Positions 52,969-62,364 of a DNA stretch of 64,000 nt are shown piece by piece (positions within the stretch are counted from its first letter, which is position 1; every line of letters starts with the position of its first letter). Location of the stretch: the NCBI RefSeq assembly GCF_001457475.1, contig NZ_LN831029.1, positions 4,526,001 through 4,590,000 on the forward strand. Reading direction: 5' to 3'. A model generated the notes under the pieces. That model was not told the origin of the DNA and searched no databases. It saw nothing but the letters and a program-made list of their open reading frames with translations. The stretch is from Achromobacter xylosoxidans. GTDB lineage: Bacteria; Pseudomonadota; Gammaproteobacteria; Burkholderiales; Burkholderiaceae_B. Both the position numbers and the translations under genes were made by a program.

Positions 52969-55674
52969 GTGGTCGAAGAGAATTTCAATCGTACGGTGTT
53001 GTCAACGTGGGTAATCCTGCTCGCATCCGCGGCCAACTTCGCGCAGCCCGCGAACGCGCAGTCCGTCTCCGGTACCGGCGATGTAACGCCCGGACTGGTT
53101 TCGCCGGACTGGACGGTAGGGGGAGACCTGACCGTCGGAGAATCCGCCGCCGGCACGCTGACCATCAGCAATGGCGGGTCTGTGCGGAACGATTGGGCCT
53201 TCATCGGCTATGTCAACGGCGGCGATGGCACCCTGACCGTGACGGGCGTTGACGGCAGCGGCAAGGCGTCCAGCTGGACCAGCCTCAGCCCCGTGTATAT
53301 CGGCGCCGATCCGGGCAGTACCGGCACACTGCGGATTCTGGACGGCGGCGTGGCGCAAAGCTACTCGGGCACCCTTGGCAGCAGTGCCGGCAGTGTCGGC
53401 ACGGCTATCGTATCCGGGCCGAAATCGACCTGGAATCTCGACACGACCTACGCCTTCTTGATTGGCGACAGCGGCAAGGGCACGCTGCAGATCGACAATG
53501 GCGGCGCCGTGCACAGCGGCCAGGGGATGATCGGCTGGAACACCGGCAGCGAAGGACACGTCACGGTATCGGGCCGCGCATCGGCCTGGAACCCGTTCAA
53601 CAACATCTACGTTGGTTTCGACGGCACCGGGGAACTGCTTGTCCAGGATGGCGCCACGGTGCATACCGAGGCCTCGACCTCGCCCGGCGCCCCGGCATCG
53701 ATCTACATCGGCCAGAACGCAGGGGGCATCGGCACGGTCACCGTATCGAGCACGACAGGCGACATCTCGACCCTCTCGGCCACCGACCGCATCAATGTCG
53801 GCTGGGCTGGCACGGGATCGCTCACCGTGGCGAAAGGCGGGCTGGCCATCGCGGCCCGCGATACCTGGGTTGCCATTGACGGCACGTCCACCGGCACGCT
53901 GAACCTGACAGGCGACGCCAGCGGCCGTGGCGTGCTGGAGACCGGTTCGGTCATCAAGGGCGCGGGCAACGTCACCGTCAATCTGGACGGCGGCATCCTG
54001 CGCGCCAACCGCGACGAAGGCGATTTCCTGAAGGGCTTTGCCACGCAGGCGGTGGCGGCGGGCGGCGCCTGGTTCGACACGAACGGCCGCGAGGTCGGCG
54101 TGGGCACCGCGTTCTCGGGCACGTCCGTCTTCAACAAGCTGGGAGCCGGCAGGCTGACCTTGTCGGGCAACAGCGCGGCCTTCACCGGCAACACCCAGGT
54201 GCAGGCCGGCACGCTGCAGGTCGATGGCGTCCTCGGCGGACCGGTGGACGTGCTCGCCGGCGCGCGGCTGGCCGGGATCGGGCGCGTCGGCGCGACGACC
54301 AACAAAGGCACCATCGCGCCGGGCCCGCGCAGCGGCTTCGGCACGCTGACGATTGCCGGCGACTACGCCGCGCAGGGCGGCAACCTGGAAGTCCGCACCC
54401 GGCTGGGCGGCGATGACTCGCCGACCGACAAGCTGGTGATCACCGGCGCCACCGCGGGCACCACGCCGGTCACCGTGACGAACATCGGCGGCGCCGGCGC
54501 GCAGACCCAGCGCGGCATCCAGATCGTGCAGGTCAACGGCCTTTCCGCAGGGCAATTCAACCTTGCCAACGGTGACTACGTGATCGGCGGACGCCCGGCG
54601 CTGGTGGCCGGCGCCTATGGCTACACGCTGCAACAGGACTCGGGCGACGGCAGTTGGTATCTGCGGTCGTCCCTGGCCGACCCTGGCGCGCCGCAAGCCG
54701 GCGGTTCGCCGGCCGCCGGACAACGCCCGTTGTACCAGCCCGGCGTGCCGGTGTATGAAGCCTACGCCAACACCCTGATGCAACTGAGCAAGCTGCCCAC
54801 GCTGCGCCAGCGGGTCGGCGATCGTCTCTACGATCCGCAGGGCGCCGGGCGCAACGGGGTGTGGGCTCGCATGGAAGGCTCGACCAGCCGCCTCGAACCC
54901 GCCGTGTCCACCACCGGCCAGCGCCAGGACATCGACGACTGGAAGATGCAGATCGGGGTCGACCGCGTGCTGGCCGGCCAAGAGGACGGTTCGCGCCTGG
55001 TGGGCGGGCTGGCCCTGCACTACGGCACCTCCGACACCCGGGTGTCGTCGGTGTACGGCAACGGCTCCATCGACACCACCCGCTACGGCCTGACGCCCAC
55101 GCTGACCTGGTATGGCAGCGACGGCGTCTATGTCGACGCCCAGGCGCAGGCGACCTGGTTCGATAGCGACCTGAAATCCCGCCTGGCGGGCAAGCTGAAG
55201 GACGGCCGCAAGGCGCAAAGCTATGGACTCGGCCTGGAAGCCGGCAAGGCGTTCGGGTTGCGCGAAGGCCTGGCCCTGGTCCCGCAGGCGCAGCTGACGT
55301 ATGTCTCCACGCGCTTTGACCGCTTCAGCGACAGGTTCGGCGCGCGGGTCGAAAGCGACAAGGGCGACAGCCTGCAAGGCCGCCTGGGCGTCGCGCTGGA
55401 CTACAGGAGCAACGGCCAGGGGACGGGGAGCGACCGCCGGTCCAACGTCTATGGCGTGATCAACCTGAAACACGAGTTCCTGGACGGCACGCGGATCCAG
55501 GTCGCGGACGTGCCGGTGGTAAGCCGCATGTCGCGCACCTGGGGCAATCTCGGCGTGGGCGCCGACTACGCCTGGGGCAAGCGGTATGCCGTCTATGGCC
55601 AGGTCGACGCGGATGCGGACTTCTCCGGCAGCTACGTCGTCACCGGCACCGTGGGTTTCCGGATGATGTTCTAG
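52969..55674 (+). CDS. Classical autotransporter (type Va)
   Basis: 901 aa from a GTG at 52969 with GGGAGG about 8 nt upstream; the frame opens earlier but this start gives a clean signal peptide (LLASAANFAQPANAQ). The passenger has repeats of the GTLTISNGGSVRNDWAFIGY type (about 50-330) followed by a PATR-type segment (FNKLGAGRLTLSGNSAAFTG, about 390-460). The C-terminal 260 residues form the translocator barrel (NGVWARMEGSTSRLEPAVST to the final GFRMMF with terminal Phe). No protease triad or cleavage motif is evident, so a surface-bound adhesin is likely. Confidence 0.92.
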   Translation: MVEENFNRTVLSTWVILLASAANFAQPANAQSVSGTGDVTPGLVSPDWTVGGDLTVGESAAGTLTISNGGSVRNDWAFIGYVNGGDGTLTVTGVDGSGKASSWTSLSPVYIGADPGSTGTLRILDGGVAQSYSGTLGSSAGSVGTAIVSGPKSTWNLDTTYAFLIGDSGKGTLQIDNGGAVHSGQGMIGWNTGSEGHVTVSGRASAWNPFNNIYVGFDGTGELLVQDGATVHTEASTSPGAPASIYIGQNAGGIGTVTVSSTTGDISTLSATDRINVGWAGTGSLTVAKGGLAIAARDTWVAIDGTSTGTLNLTGDASGRGVLETGSVIKGAGNVTVNLDGGILRANRDEGDFLKGFATQAVAAGGAWFDTNGREVGVGTAFSGTSVFNKLGAGRLTLSGNSAAFTGNTQVQAGTLQVDGVLGGPVDVLAGARLAGIGRVGATTNKGTIAPGPRSGFGTLTIAGDYAAQGGNLEVRTRLGGDDSPTDKLVITGATAGTTPVTVTNIGGAGAQTQRGIQIVQVNGLSAGQFNLANGDYVIGGRPALVAGAYGYTLQQDSGDGSWYLRSSLADPGAPQAGGSPAAGQRPLYQPGVPVYEAYANTLMQLSKLPTLRQRVGDRLYDPQGAGRNGVWARMEGSTSRLEPAVSTTGQRQDIDDWKMQIGVDRVLAGQEDGSRLVGGLALHYGTSDTRVSSVYGNGSIDTTRYGLTPTLTWYGSDGVYVDAQAQATWFDSDLKSRLAGKLKDGRKAQSYGLGLEAGKAFGLREGLALVPQAQLTYVSTRFDRFSDRFGARVESDKGDSLQGRLGVALDYRSNGQGTGSDRRSNVYGVINLKHEFLDGTRIQVADVPVVSRMSRTWGNLGVGADYAWGKRYAVYGQVDADADFSGSYVVTGTVGFRMMF

Positions 55675-55676
55675 GA

Positions 55677-55735
55677 TCTAGACAGAATTTTCTAGAGCGC
55701 CTATCCTGCCGGATATAGAACATTTTTTCTATATC
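55677..55735 (+). promoter_or_regulatory. Operator-like palindromes before blaI
   Basis: Two dyads precede the repressor gene: TCTAGA/TCTAGA (55677-55682 and 55691-55696) and GATATAGA/TCTATATC (55712-55719 and 55728-55735, perfect 8-bp arms, 8-nt spacer). The A/T-rich second dyad is about 20 nt from the blaI ATG, the expected position for self-repression by a BlaI-type dimer. The first could also help end the autotransporter transcript. Confidence 0.55.
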
Positions 55736-55755
55736 TGCGCAGGACCCATCCCTTC

Positions 55756-56145
55756 ATGACCGCGAAATCCCTGGCGGGCGGCAAGCCCACCAACGCCGAG
55801 CTCGATATCCTGCAAACCTTGTGGCGCACCGGCCCGGCCACCGTCAAGCAGGTCCACGCGGCCATGGCGGCCGGGCGCGACAGCCTCACCTACGCCAACG
55901 TGCTGCGGCTGATGCAGATCATGCACGGCAAGGGCCTGCTGACGCGCGACGAAACCGAGCGCTCGCACGTGTATGCCGCCGCCCAGAGCCAGAAGGCGAC
56001 CCAGGGCGGCCTGGTCAAGGACCTGATCAGCAAGGCCTTCGCAGGCTCCGGCAAGGCCCTGGTGCTGGCCGCCCTGCGCGAAGGCCACGTCAGCAGGAAA
56101 GACCGGGCCGAGATCGAGGCCCTGCTGCGCGACGACAAGCTGTGA
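55756..56145 (+). CDS. blaI: BlaI/MecI-type penicillinase repressor
   Basis: 129 aa. Winged helix at about residues 12-80 (PTNAELDILQTLWRTGPATV, SLTYANVLRLMQIMHGKGLL, HVYAAAQSQKATQGGLVKDL) and a dimerising tail (FAGSGKALVLAALREGHVSR, then EIEALLRDD). These repressors are cut by their BlaR partner when beta-lactam binds. Its stop overlaps the GTG of the M56 protease gene. Confidence 0.92.
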   Translation: MTAKSLAGGKPTNAELDILQTLWRTGPATVKQVHAAMAAGRDSLTYANVLRLMQIMHGKGLLTRDETERSHVYAAAQSQKATQGGLVKDLISKAFAGSGKALVLAALREGHVSRKDRAEIEALLRDDKL

Positions 56146-57845
56146 GCGACGCCGCCTTCGCCATGGCCTGGACGCTCGGCGCCAGCCTGCCCGCGCTGGC
56201 CTGGAAGATCCTGTGCCTGCACGCGGCGACGCTGGCGCTGCTGTGCCTGACCCGTCGCGACGATGCACGGCTGCGCTACGCGCTGCTGGGCGCGGCGCTG
56301 CTGGCCGGCGTGGGCATCGGCGCAACCGACGTGGCGCTCGCCTGGCGCGCCCTGCCCGCCCCCATGGCCGCGCCGGCATCGAGCGCGGCCGCCACGCTCT
56401 GGCCGTTGTGGCTGGCGGCGGCCTGGCTGGCAGGCAGCGCGCTCGCGGCCCTGCGGGTGCTGTTGGGGCTGGGTTGGCTGCGTGGCGTGCTGCGCGCCAG
56501 CCAGCCCTGGGCCGATCCCGCCTGGCAGGCGCGCGTGGCCGGGATGGCCGGCCGCCTGCGGCTGTCGCGCGCGGTCGGCCTGCGCGTGGTGCGCAACCTG
56601 TCCACGCCGGTAACGGCTGGTTGGCTCAAGCCTGTGATCCTGGTGCCGGCCTCGCTCGTCACCGGCATGCCGGCGGACCTGCTGGCCGCGTTGCTGGCGC
56701 ATGAACTGGCCCACGTGCGCCGCCATGATTACCTGGTCAACCTGCTGCAGCATGCGGCCGAGGTGCTGTTGTTCTTTCACCCGTCGATCTGGTGGCTGTC
56801 GCGGCGCCTGCGGATCGAGCGCGAGCGCATCGCCGACCAGATGGCGGCCACCCTGATCGGCAGCCCCATGCCGCTGGCGCGGGCCCTGCACGCCCTGGCG
56901 CGCGCCGCCACCGAGTCACCGGCGCCGGTGGCGCCCGCCGCGCGCGACGGCGACCTGCTCGACCGCATCCGCCGCCTGGCGCGTCCCGACACGCTCGCGG
57001 CCCGGCGCGCCGTGGCCTTGCCGGCGCTGGCGATGTCGTGCGCCTTGGCCGGATTCGGCGCCTGGTCGGCGCTGGCGGCCGGGCCGGCGCAGCCGCTGTC
57101 GGCGCAAGAGGCGCAACGACTGATGGCACGCATGCCGGGGGTCCAGGCACTGATCGAGGCCAGTGGCGCCTCCCATGTGCTGGTGCTGGACAGCCGCTCG
57201 GGCGCGACGCTGTTCGGCCGCGCCGAGAACGACGCCGTGCCGATCGCCTCGCTCACCAAGCTGGTGACCGCGATGGTGGTGCTGGACACTTCGCCAGACC
57301 TGTCGCGGCGCATCCGGATCGACGAGCGCGATGCCTTGGCCACCGCCTCGGGCGCCGCGTCGCCGCTGCCGGTCGGCGCCAGCGTGACGCTGGACACCCT
57401 GCTCAAGCTGGCGCTGATGGCATCGGACAACCGCGCCGCCCATGCCCTGGCCCGCGCCTATCCGGGCGGCGAAACGGCGTTCGCCGAGGCATTGCAACGC
57501 AAGGCCGCCGCGCTGCGCCTGGAACACACCACGCTGCAGGACGCGACCGGCCTGTCGAACGCCAATCGCGCCAGCGCCGCCGACATCGGCCGGATCATCG
57601 ATGCGGCGGCCGCCTATCCGCAGATCGCGCGCGACACGACCACGCTTGCCGATACGGTCGAGGCGGCCGGCAGCCGGCTCAGCTATCACAACACCAATCC
57701 GCTGGTCGGCGCCCGGGACTGGGACGTGCGCCTGTCCAAGACCGGCAACTCAACCGAAGCGGGACGCTGCCTGGCGATGCGCCTGCATATCGACGACCGC
57801 GACCTGACGCTGGTCCTGCTCAACGGCCGCGCCGGCCACGCCTGA
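56142..57845 (+). CDS. BlaR1-type M56 metalloprotease fused to an S11 DD-peptidase domain
   Basis: 567 aa from GTG 56142, overlapping the blaI stop. N-terminal membrane segments and the M56 zinc site (LLAHELAHVRRHDYLVNLLQ, near residue 187) are like BlaR1/MecR1. The C-terminal 250 residues are not the usual class-D-like sensor but an S11-type DD-peptidase/PBP7-like domain with all three penicillin-binding motifs: SLTK (IASLTKLVTAMVVLD), SDN (ALMASDNRAAHALA) and KTG (LSKTGNSTE). It could sense beta-lactams by acylation at the SLTK serine and then cleave BlaI, or sense peptidoglycan fragments. The OXA gene lies 38 nt downstream. Confidence 0.88.
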   Translation: MSDAAFAMAWTLGASLPALAWKILCLHAATLALLCLTRRDDARLRYALLGAALLAGVGIGATDVALAWRALPAPMAAPASSAAATLWPLWLAAAWLAGSALAALRVLLGLGWLRGVLRASQPWADPAWQARVAGMAGRLRLSRAVGLRVVRNLSTPVTAGWLKPVILVPASLVTGMPADLLAALLAHELAHVRRHDYLVNLLQHAAEVLLFFHPSIWWLSRRLRIERERIADQMAATLIGSPMPLARALHALARAATESPAPVAPAARDGDLLDRIRRLARPDTLAARRAVALPALAMSCALAGFGAWSALAAGPAQPLSAQEAQRLMARMPGVQALIEASGASHVLVLDSRSGATLFGRAENDAVPIASLTKLVTAMVVLDTSPDLSRRIRIDERDALATASGAASPLPVGASVTLDTLLKLALMASDNRAAHALARAYPGGETAFAEALQRKAAALRLEHTTLQDATGLSNANRASAADIGRIIDAAAAYPQIARDTTTLADTVEAAGSRLSYHNTNPLVGARDWDVRLSKTGNSTEAGRCLAMRLHIDDRDLTLVLLNGRAGHA

Positions 57846-57883
57846 ACCCTTTTATCCGTCCTGCCCATTTCGCTTCATCGACC

Positions 57884-58711
57884 ATGACCGTTCGACGCCT
57901 TTCGTGCGCCCTTGGCGCAGCCCTTTCCCTGTCCGCGCTGGGCGGCGGCCCCGTCCAGGCCGCCGTCCTGTGCACCGTGGTGGCCGACGCCGCCGACGGC
58001 CGCATCCTGTTCCAGCAAGGCACGCAGCAGGCCTGCGCCGAGCGCTACACGCCGGCCTCGACCTTCAAGCTGGCCATCGCCCTGATGGGCGCCGACGCCG
58101 GCATCCTGCAAGGCCCGCACGAGCCGGTCTGGAACTACCAGCCCGCCTATCCCGACTGGGGCGGCGACGCCTGGCGCCAGCCCACCGATCCGGCGCGCTG
58201 GATCAAGTATTCGGTGGTCTGGTATTCACAGCTGACGGCCAAGGCGCTGGGACAGGACCGCTTCCAGCGCTACACCAGCGCGTTCGGCTACGGCAATGCG
58301 GACGTCTCGGGCGAGCCCGGCAAGCATAACGGCACCGACGGCGCGTGGATCATCTCGTCGCTGCGCATTTCGCCGCTGGAACAACTGGCTTTCCTGCGCA
58401 AGCTGGTGAATCGGCAATTGCCGGTCAAGGCCGCCGCCTATGAGCTTGCCGAAAACCTCTTCGAGGTGGGCCAGGCCGATGGCTGGCGCCTGTATGGCAA
58501 GACCGGCACCGGGTCGCCCGGCAGCAACGGCGTCTACACGGCGGCCAATGCCTACGGCTGGTTCGTCGGCTGGGCGCGCAAGGATGGCCGCCAGCTGGTG
58601 TACGCCCGCCTGCTGCAGGATGAGCGCGCCACCCGGCCCAACGCCGGCCTGCGCGCCCGCGACGAGCTGGTGCGCGACTGGCCGGCCATGGCCGGCGCGT
58701 GGCGCCCGTGA
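57884..58711 (+). CDS. blaOXA: Class D (OXA) beta-lactamase
   Basis: 275 aa. Signal peptide 1-26 (GGGPVQA), then the class D motifs in order: PASTFK (active Ser and carboxylated Lys), SVVW, FGYGN, WIISSL and YGKTGTG, with WFVGW near the end. A periplasmic enzyme that hydrolyses beta-lactams. From memory it resembles the chromosomal OXA-114 group of Achromobacter, which supports that genus. No promoter-like sequence is obvious in the 38-nt gap, so it may be co-transcribed with blaI and the M56-S11 gene. The ribosome site is weak. Confidence 0.95.
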   Translation: MTVRRLSCALGAALSLSALGGGPVQAAVLCTVVADAADGRILFQQGTQQACAERYTPASTFKLAIALMGADAGILQGPHEPVWNYQPAYPDWGGDAWRQPTDPARWIKYSVVWYSQLTAKALGQDRFQRYTSAFGYGNADVSGEPGKHNGTDGAWIISSLRISPLEQLAFLRKLVNRQLPVKAAAYELAENLFEVGQADGWRLYGKTGTGSPGSNGVYTAANAYGWFVGWARKDGRQLVYARLLQDERATRPNAGLRARDELVRDWPAMAGAWRP

Positions 58712-59838
58712 TCCGGCCGGCCCCCGCCATGAACGGCGCGACGCGCGATGACGGCATCGACGCGCTGCGCGGCCTGTCGATCCTGCTGGTGCTGCTGCAT
58801 CATTTCAACATCGCCTATCCGCTGCGCGATACGGCGCTGGGCGGCCCGCCGGGCTGGCCGCTGCTGCACGCCGTCGCGCGCAACGGCAATTACGCGGTGA
58901 CGATCTTCTTCGTCATCTCGGGATTTCTCATCACCCGCAACGCGCTCGAACGCTGGGGCGGGCTGGACGCCATCCGGCCGGCGTCGTTCTGGCTGCTGCG
59001 CCTGGCGCGGATCGTGCCCACGCTGGTGCTGACGCTGCTGCTGGTCGACGCGCTGGCGCTGGCCGGCCTGCCGCTGTTCGGCAACCGCGCCGACAGCGCG
59101 GTATCGCTCTGGACCGTCAACGCCGCCGCGCTCGGGGCCTGGATGAACGCGCTGGTCATCCGGGAAGGATGGATCAACTATCCCCTGGGCGTGATGTGGT
59201 CGCTGTCGGTCGAAATGGCCTTCTACCTGCTGTTTCCGCTGGCCTACGTGCTGTTGCGGCGCGCCTGGCTGCTGCTGGCGCTGGCCATGCTGCTGATCGC
59301 GGCCGGCCCGCTCTACCGTCTTGCCAATCAGGGCGCCGGCGAAGCCTGGCTGTATGGCTATGCCGCCTGCTTCGACGCGATCGCCATCGGCTGCTGCGCC
59401 GCGGCGCTGGCGCGGCGGCGCGCATGGCCGGCGCTGCGGCGCCCCCTGGTCCGCGCGCTCGTGGGGATCGCCATGGCCGCGCTCTACCTGGCATGGCCGA
59501 TCAGCCAGAGCAATATCCTTGGCGCCAGCGCCATCGCCGTGGGAACGGCCCTGCTGCTGCTCGGCGGGCCGGCGGCCAGCCCCTCGGCGCCCGGCCCGGC
59601 GCGGCGCCTGCTGATGCGCTGCGGCCGCGACTGCTACGAGATCTACCTGCTGCACCTGCTGGTGCTGGGGCTGCTGCGCACGGCGCTGCCGCCCGCGCAA
59701 CTGGCGGGCGACGCCAGGCTCGCCCTGCTGCCGGGCTACTTCATCGGTTCGTGCCTTCTGGGCATATGGGTCGCGCGCGTCTATTCCACGCCCTTGAATC
59801 GCTGGCTGCGGACTTGGGGCAACCGCACTCGTCGCTGA
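58708..59838 (+). CDS. Acyltransferase 3 (OafA/YrhL-like) membrane protein
   Basis: About 376 aa with 10 or so membrane helices. DGIDALRGLSILLVLLHHFN (R/H motif of acyltransferase 3) near the start, IFFVISGFLITRNALERW, PLGVMWSLSVEMAFYLLFPL and YEIYLLHLLVLGLL are typical. The start may be GTG 58708, overlapping the OXA stop, or ATG 58729. It would acylate a surface glycan. Possibly transcribed with the bla cluster by read-through. Confidence 0.9.
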   Translation: MIRPAPAMNGATRDDGIDALRGLSILLVLLHHFNIAYPLRDTALGGPPGWPLLHAVARNGNYAVTIFFVISGFLITRNALERWGGLDAIRPASFWLLRLARIVPTLVLTLLLVDALALAGLPLFGNRADSAVSLWTVNAAALGAWMNALVIREGWINYPLGVMWSLSVEMAFYLLFPLAYVLLRRAWLLLALAMLLIAAGPLYRLANQGAGEAWLYGYAACFDAIAIGCCAAALARRRAWPALRRPLVRALVGIAMAALYLAWPISQSNILGASAIAVGTALLLLGGPAASPSAPGPARRLLMRCGRDCYEIYLLHLLVLGLLRTALPPAQLAGDARLALLPGYFIGSCLLGIWVARVYSTPLNRWLRTWGNRTRR

Positions 59839-60054
59839 TGACGCCACGCCGGGCATTTCTTCCTGGACCTTGCCCTGGCCCGCTTGTCGGCCTATCATTT
59901 GCGCGCTTTGCCCCGCGGCACGGCCACCATCCAGCGCAAGGCTGGCCGGTGGCCGGCCTCCTCCTGCCGCAAGAATCCCTGCTAACCCGCCCCGCCATGA
60001 CGCGCAGCACCGCCGCGTCCGTGGGGCCATGGATGCTTGACCAGGAGGACTACC

Positions 60055-60939
60055 ATGGCTTTCGATTCCCTGCCCCCTCGCCCCGCCGCCGGACTGCCGG
60101 GCGGCCAGGCCTATGCCGAATCAGTGCTGGAACGCTCGCGCCGCGCCGCGGCCAGCCCGGATCTGCGCTTTCATCCCGACCTCGCCCATGGTTCGGATCC
60201 CGCCCAACGCCTGGACCTGTATGCCCCCGCCCATGCATGCCCGGCCGCGCTGCCCAGCCTGCTGTTCGTGCACGGTGGCGCCTTCGCCACCGGCTACAAG
60301 GAATGGATGGGCTTCATGGCGCCGGCAATATGCGCCACGCCGGCCTTGTTCATTTCGGTCGAGTACCGGGTGGCCCCGGGCCACGCCTACCCCGCCGCCG
60401 TGCGCGATGTGGCCGCGGCGGTGCATTGGGCCTGGCGCAATGTCGCCCGCTACGGCGGCGATCCGGACCGCTTGTTCCTGGGAGGCCATTCGGCCGGCGC
60501 ACATCTGGCCAGCCTGGCCGCCCTGGACCGCCGCTGGCTGGGCGAATGGGGCCTGCCCGGCGACGTCGTGAAGGGCGTGCTGCCAATCAGCGGCCTGTAC
60601 GACCTGACCTGCGACCCGGACCAGCCTTTCGGCGCGGCGGCGCTGGCGATACGCCGCCGCTTCATCCCCAATGACGCCGACGTGGAGGCGGCCAGTCCCG
60701 TGTCGCACGCGCATCCGCAAGCGCCGCCCTTCTATATCGCCGCCGGCGAGCACGATCTGGGCAATCTCGCGGCCGAAGCGGTCGACATGCGGCAGCGGTT
60801 GCAGGCGGCGGGGGTGCCCGTTGCCCTCGACCTGCTGGCCGGCCACGATCATTTCACCGCCAGCAGCCGCTGCGTGGACGACGGCCATCCCTGGATCGCG
60901 CGGGCGCGCGCCTTCCTGCTGAGCGGCCGCCCCGGGTGA
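60055..60939 (+). CDS. HSL-type alpha/beta hydrolase (esterase/kynurenine-formamidase-like)
   Basis: 294 aa. Oxyanion-hole HGGAF near residue 73, nucleophile motif GGHSAG near 145, later Asp (EHDLGN) and His (GHDHF) complete the triad of the hormone-sensitive-lipase family. AGGAGGA lies 6 nt before ATG 60055. The preceding 216 bp contain no gene I can support. Substrate unknown. Confidence 0.9.
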   Translation: MAFDSLPPRPAAGLPGGQAYAESVLERSRRAAASPDLRFHPDLAHGSDPAQRLDLYAPAHACPAALPSLLFVHGGAFATGYKEWMGFMAPAICATPALFISVEYRVAPGHAYPAAVRDVAAAVHWAWRNVARYGGDPDRLFLGGHSAGAHLASLAALDRRWLGEWGLPGDVVKGVLPISGLYDLTCDPDQPFGAAALAIRRRFIPNDADVEAASPVSHAHPQAPPFYIAAGEHDLGNLAAEAVDMRQRLQAAGVPVALDLLAGHDHFTASSRCVDDGHPWIARARAFLLSGRPG

Positions 60940-60988
60940 TGGCGGCCCGCCCGCCGACCGCATCCCGTGGTCCGCGGGCGGGCGGAAT

Positions 60989-62116
60989 TCAGTCGGGCCC
61001 TGGCACCACCAGCGCGGCGGCCGAGCACAATACCTGGCGGACCAGATCCGCCTGGCGCCGCGCGCCGACCTTGCCCAGCACCTGGTTCAACTGATAACGC
61101 GCCGTTCCCACCGTCACGCCGCGATCGCGCGCATAGGCCTCGACCGTCTTGCCCGCGACCAGCGCGCTCGCCAGCCGCGCTTCCGCTTCCGTCAGGCCGA
61201 ACAGCGCGCGCAGCGCGGCGATCGGAAAATGGCCGTGCTGCTGCGTCGCGTCCACGAACGAAACCAGCACCAGCCCTTCCCCGGACGCGCCGCGCCCATC
61301 CAGCCTCTGCAGCGCCAGCTGCATTGCTCCGTGTATGCCGGTCAGTTTCAGGAAAACGGGTTCGCTGGTCTGCGACGCGTGGGACAAGGCGTCCACCAGC
61401 GCCGTCTGCGCCGACGGCGGCGCACTGAACTGCTGGCCGCGCAGACTGACGACCGACCTATGGTCCAGCGCCCGGGCCTGCCGATTGGCCCACCATACGC
61501 GGCCGCGCCCGTCGCTCAGCGCCAGGGCGCGGGGCCAGGCGCCGAGATAGTGCTCGACCAGCGTCGACGCGCAGCGGCTGGCGGCCGCCGCCTGGGCCAG
61601 TCCCGCCGCTTGCAGCAGATGCGGCATCAGCCTGCGCAGGCGCTCCTTGTGGCGCGGCGAAAAATCCAGGTCATCGCGCGGGTCGCGATGCAGCACCAGG
61701 GCAGCATAGCGGTTGCCCCCCAGCGGCGCCATAGCTCCCATGAATCGCCCCAGTCCGGCACGGCGCAGTTGCGCGTGCAACCGATCGCGGATGGCCGTCT
61801 CCCCGGGCAGGAACAATTCGTGGTCGGTGGCGATGCGGCCGGGCCGCGAGGCCACGCGGCGCAAGCGCCAGGAATCGAACCGCGGGTTGCTGGCGTCCGA
61901 CACCTCGCTGCGGTACGCGGCCATGTCGATGCGCGAATCGTAGGCGGCCCAATAGGGAACCGCCCGCGCGCCATCGAGTTCGATGCACTGCACCACGGCG
62001 GACAGGGTGCCGACTTCACCGCATAGCCGGTCCAGCACCGGCGTCCACCGGCCCGCGTCCGCGCAACACGCGTAGAGATCGAGAAGAAAGGCATCAGACA
62101 CCGCGTTGACGGCCAT
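60989..62116 (-). CDS. LuxR-type (helix-turn-helix) transcriptional regulator
   Basis: 375 aa from ATG 62116 (frame opens further but without a site). The N-terminal 290 residues form a sensor-like region with no named domain seen. The C-terminal 65 residues are a LuxR/GerE HTH (LTEAEARLASALVAGKTVEA, DRGVTVGTARYQLNQVLGKV, ADLVRQVL). It is divergent from the dioxygenase gene at 62365 with a 248-bp gap, so it probably controls that catabolic operon. Confidence 0.85.
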   Translation of the reverse strand: MAVNAVSDAFLLDLYACCADAGRWTPVLDRLCGEVGTLSAVVQCIELDGARAVPYWAAYDSRIDMAAYRSEVSDASNPRFDSWRLRRVASRPGRIATDHELFLPGETAIRDRLHAQLRRAGLGRFMGAMAPLGGNRYAALVLHRDPRDDLDFSPRHKERLRRLMPHLLQAAGLAQAAAASRCASTLVEHYLGAWPRALALSDGRGRVWWANRQARALDHRSVVSLRGQQFSAPPSAQTALVDALSHASQTSEPVFLKLTGIHGAMQLALQRLDGRGASGEGLVLVSFVDATQQHGHFPIAALRALFGLTEAEARLASALVAGKTVEAYARDRGVTVGTARYQLNQVLGKVGARRQADLVRQVLCSAAALVVPGPD

Positions 62117-62364
62117 GGACGGAGCACCGAACGACCCGAAAGCCGCCAATCGTCCGCCAACTCCAGGCCCCGCGCAACTGGGGTTTGCCAGCAACGCGGG
62201 CGGGCCCGGCCATCTGCAATTTGAGAGATGACCAGCCCCGGCGCGCTGCCCATACTCCGAACCGTGTCCATCCAGCCGCGCCGCCTGAGGAGGAGCAGAC
62301 GGCGCGGCGGACACGTCTCTTACCCGCCGCGGGACGCGGCGGCAACGCACAGCAAGGACCACCG

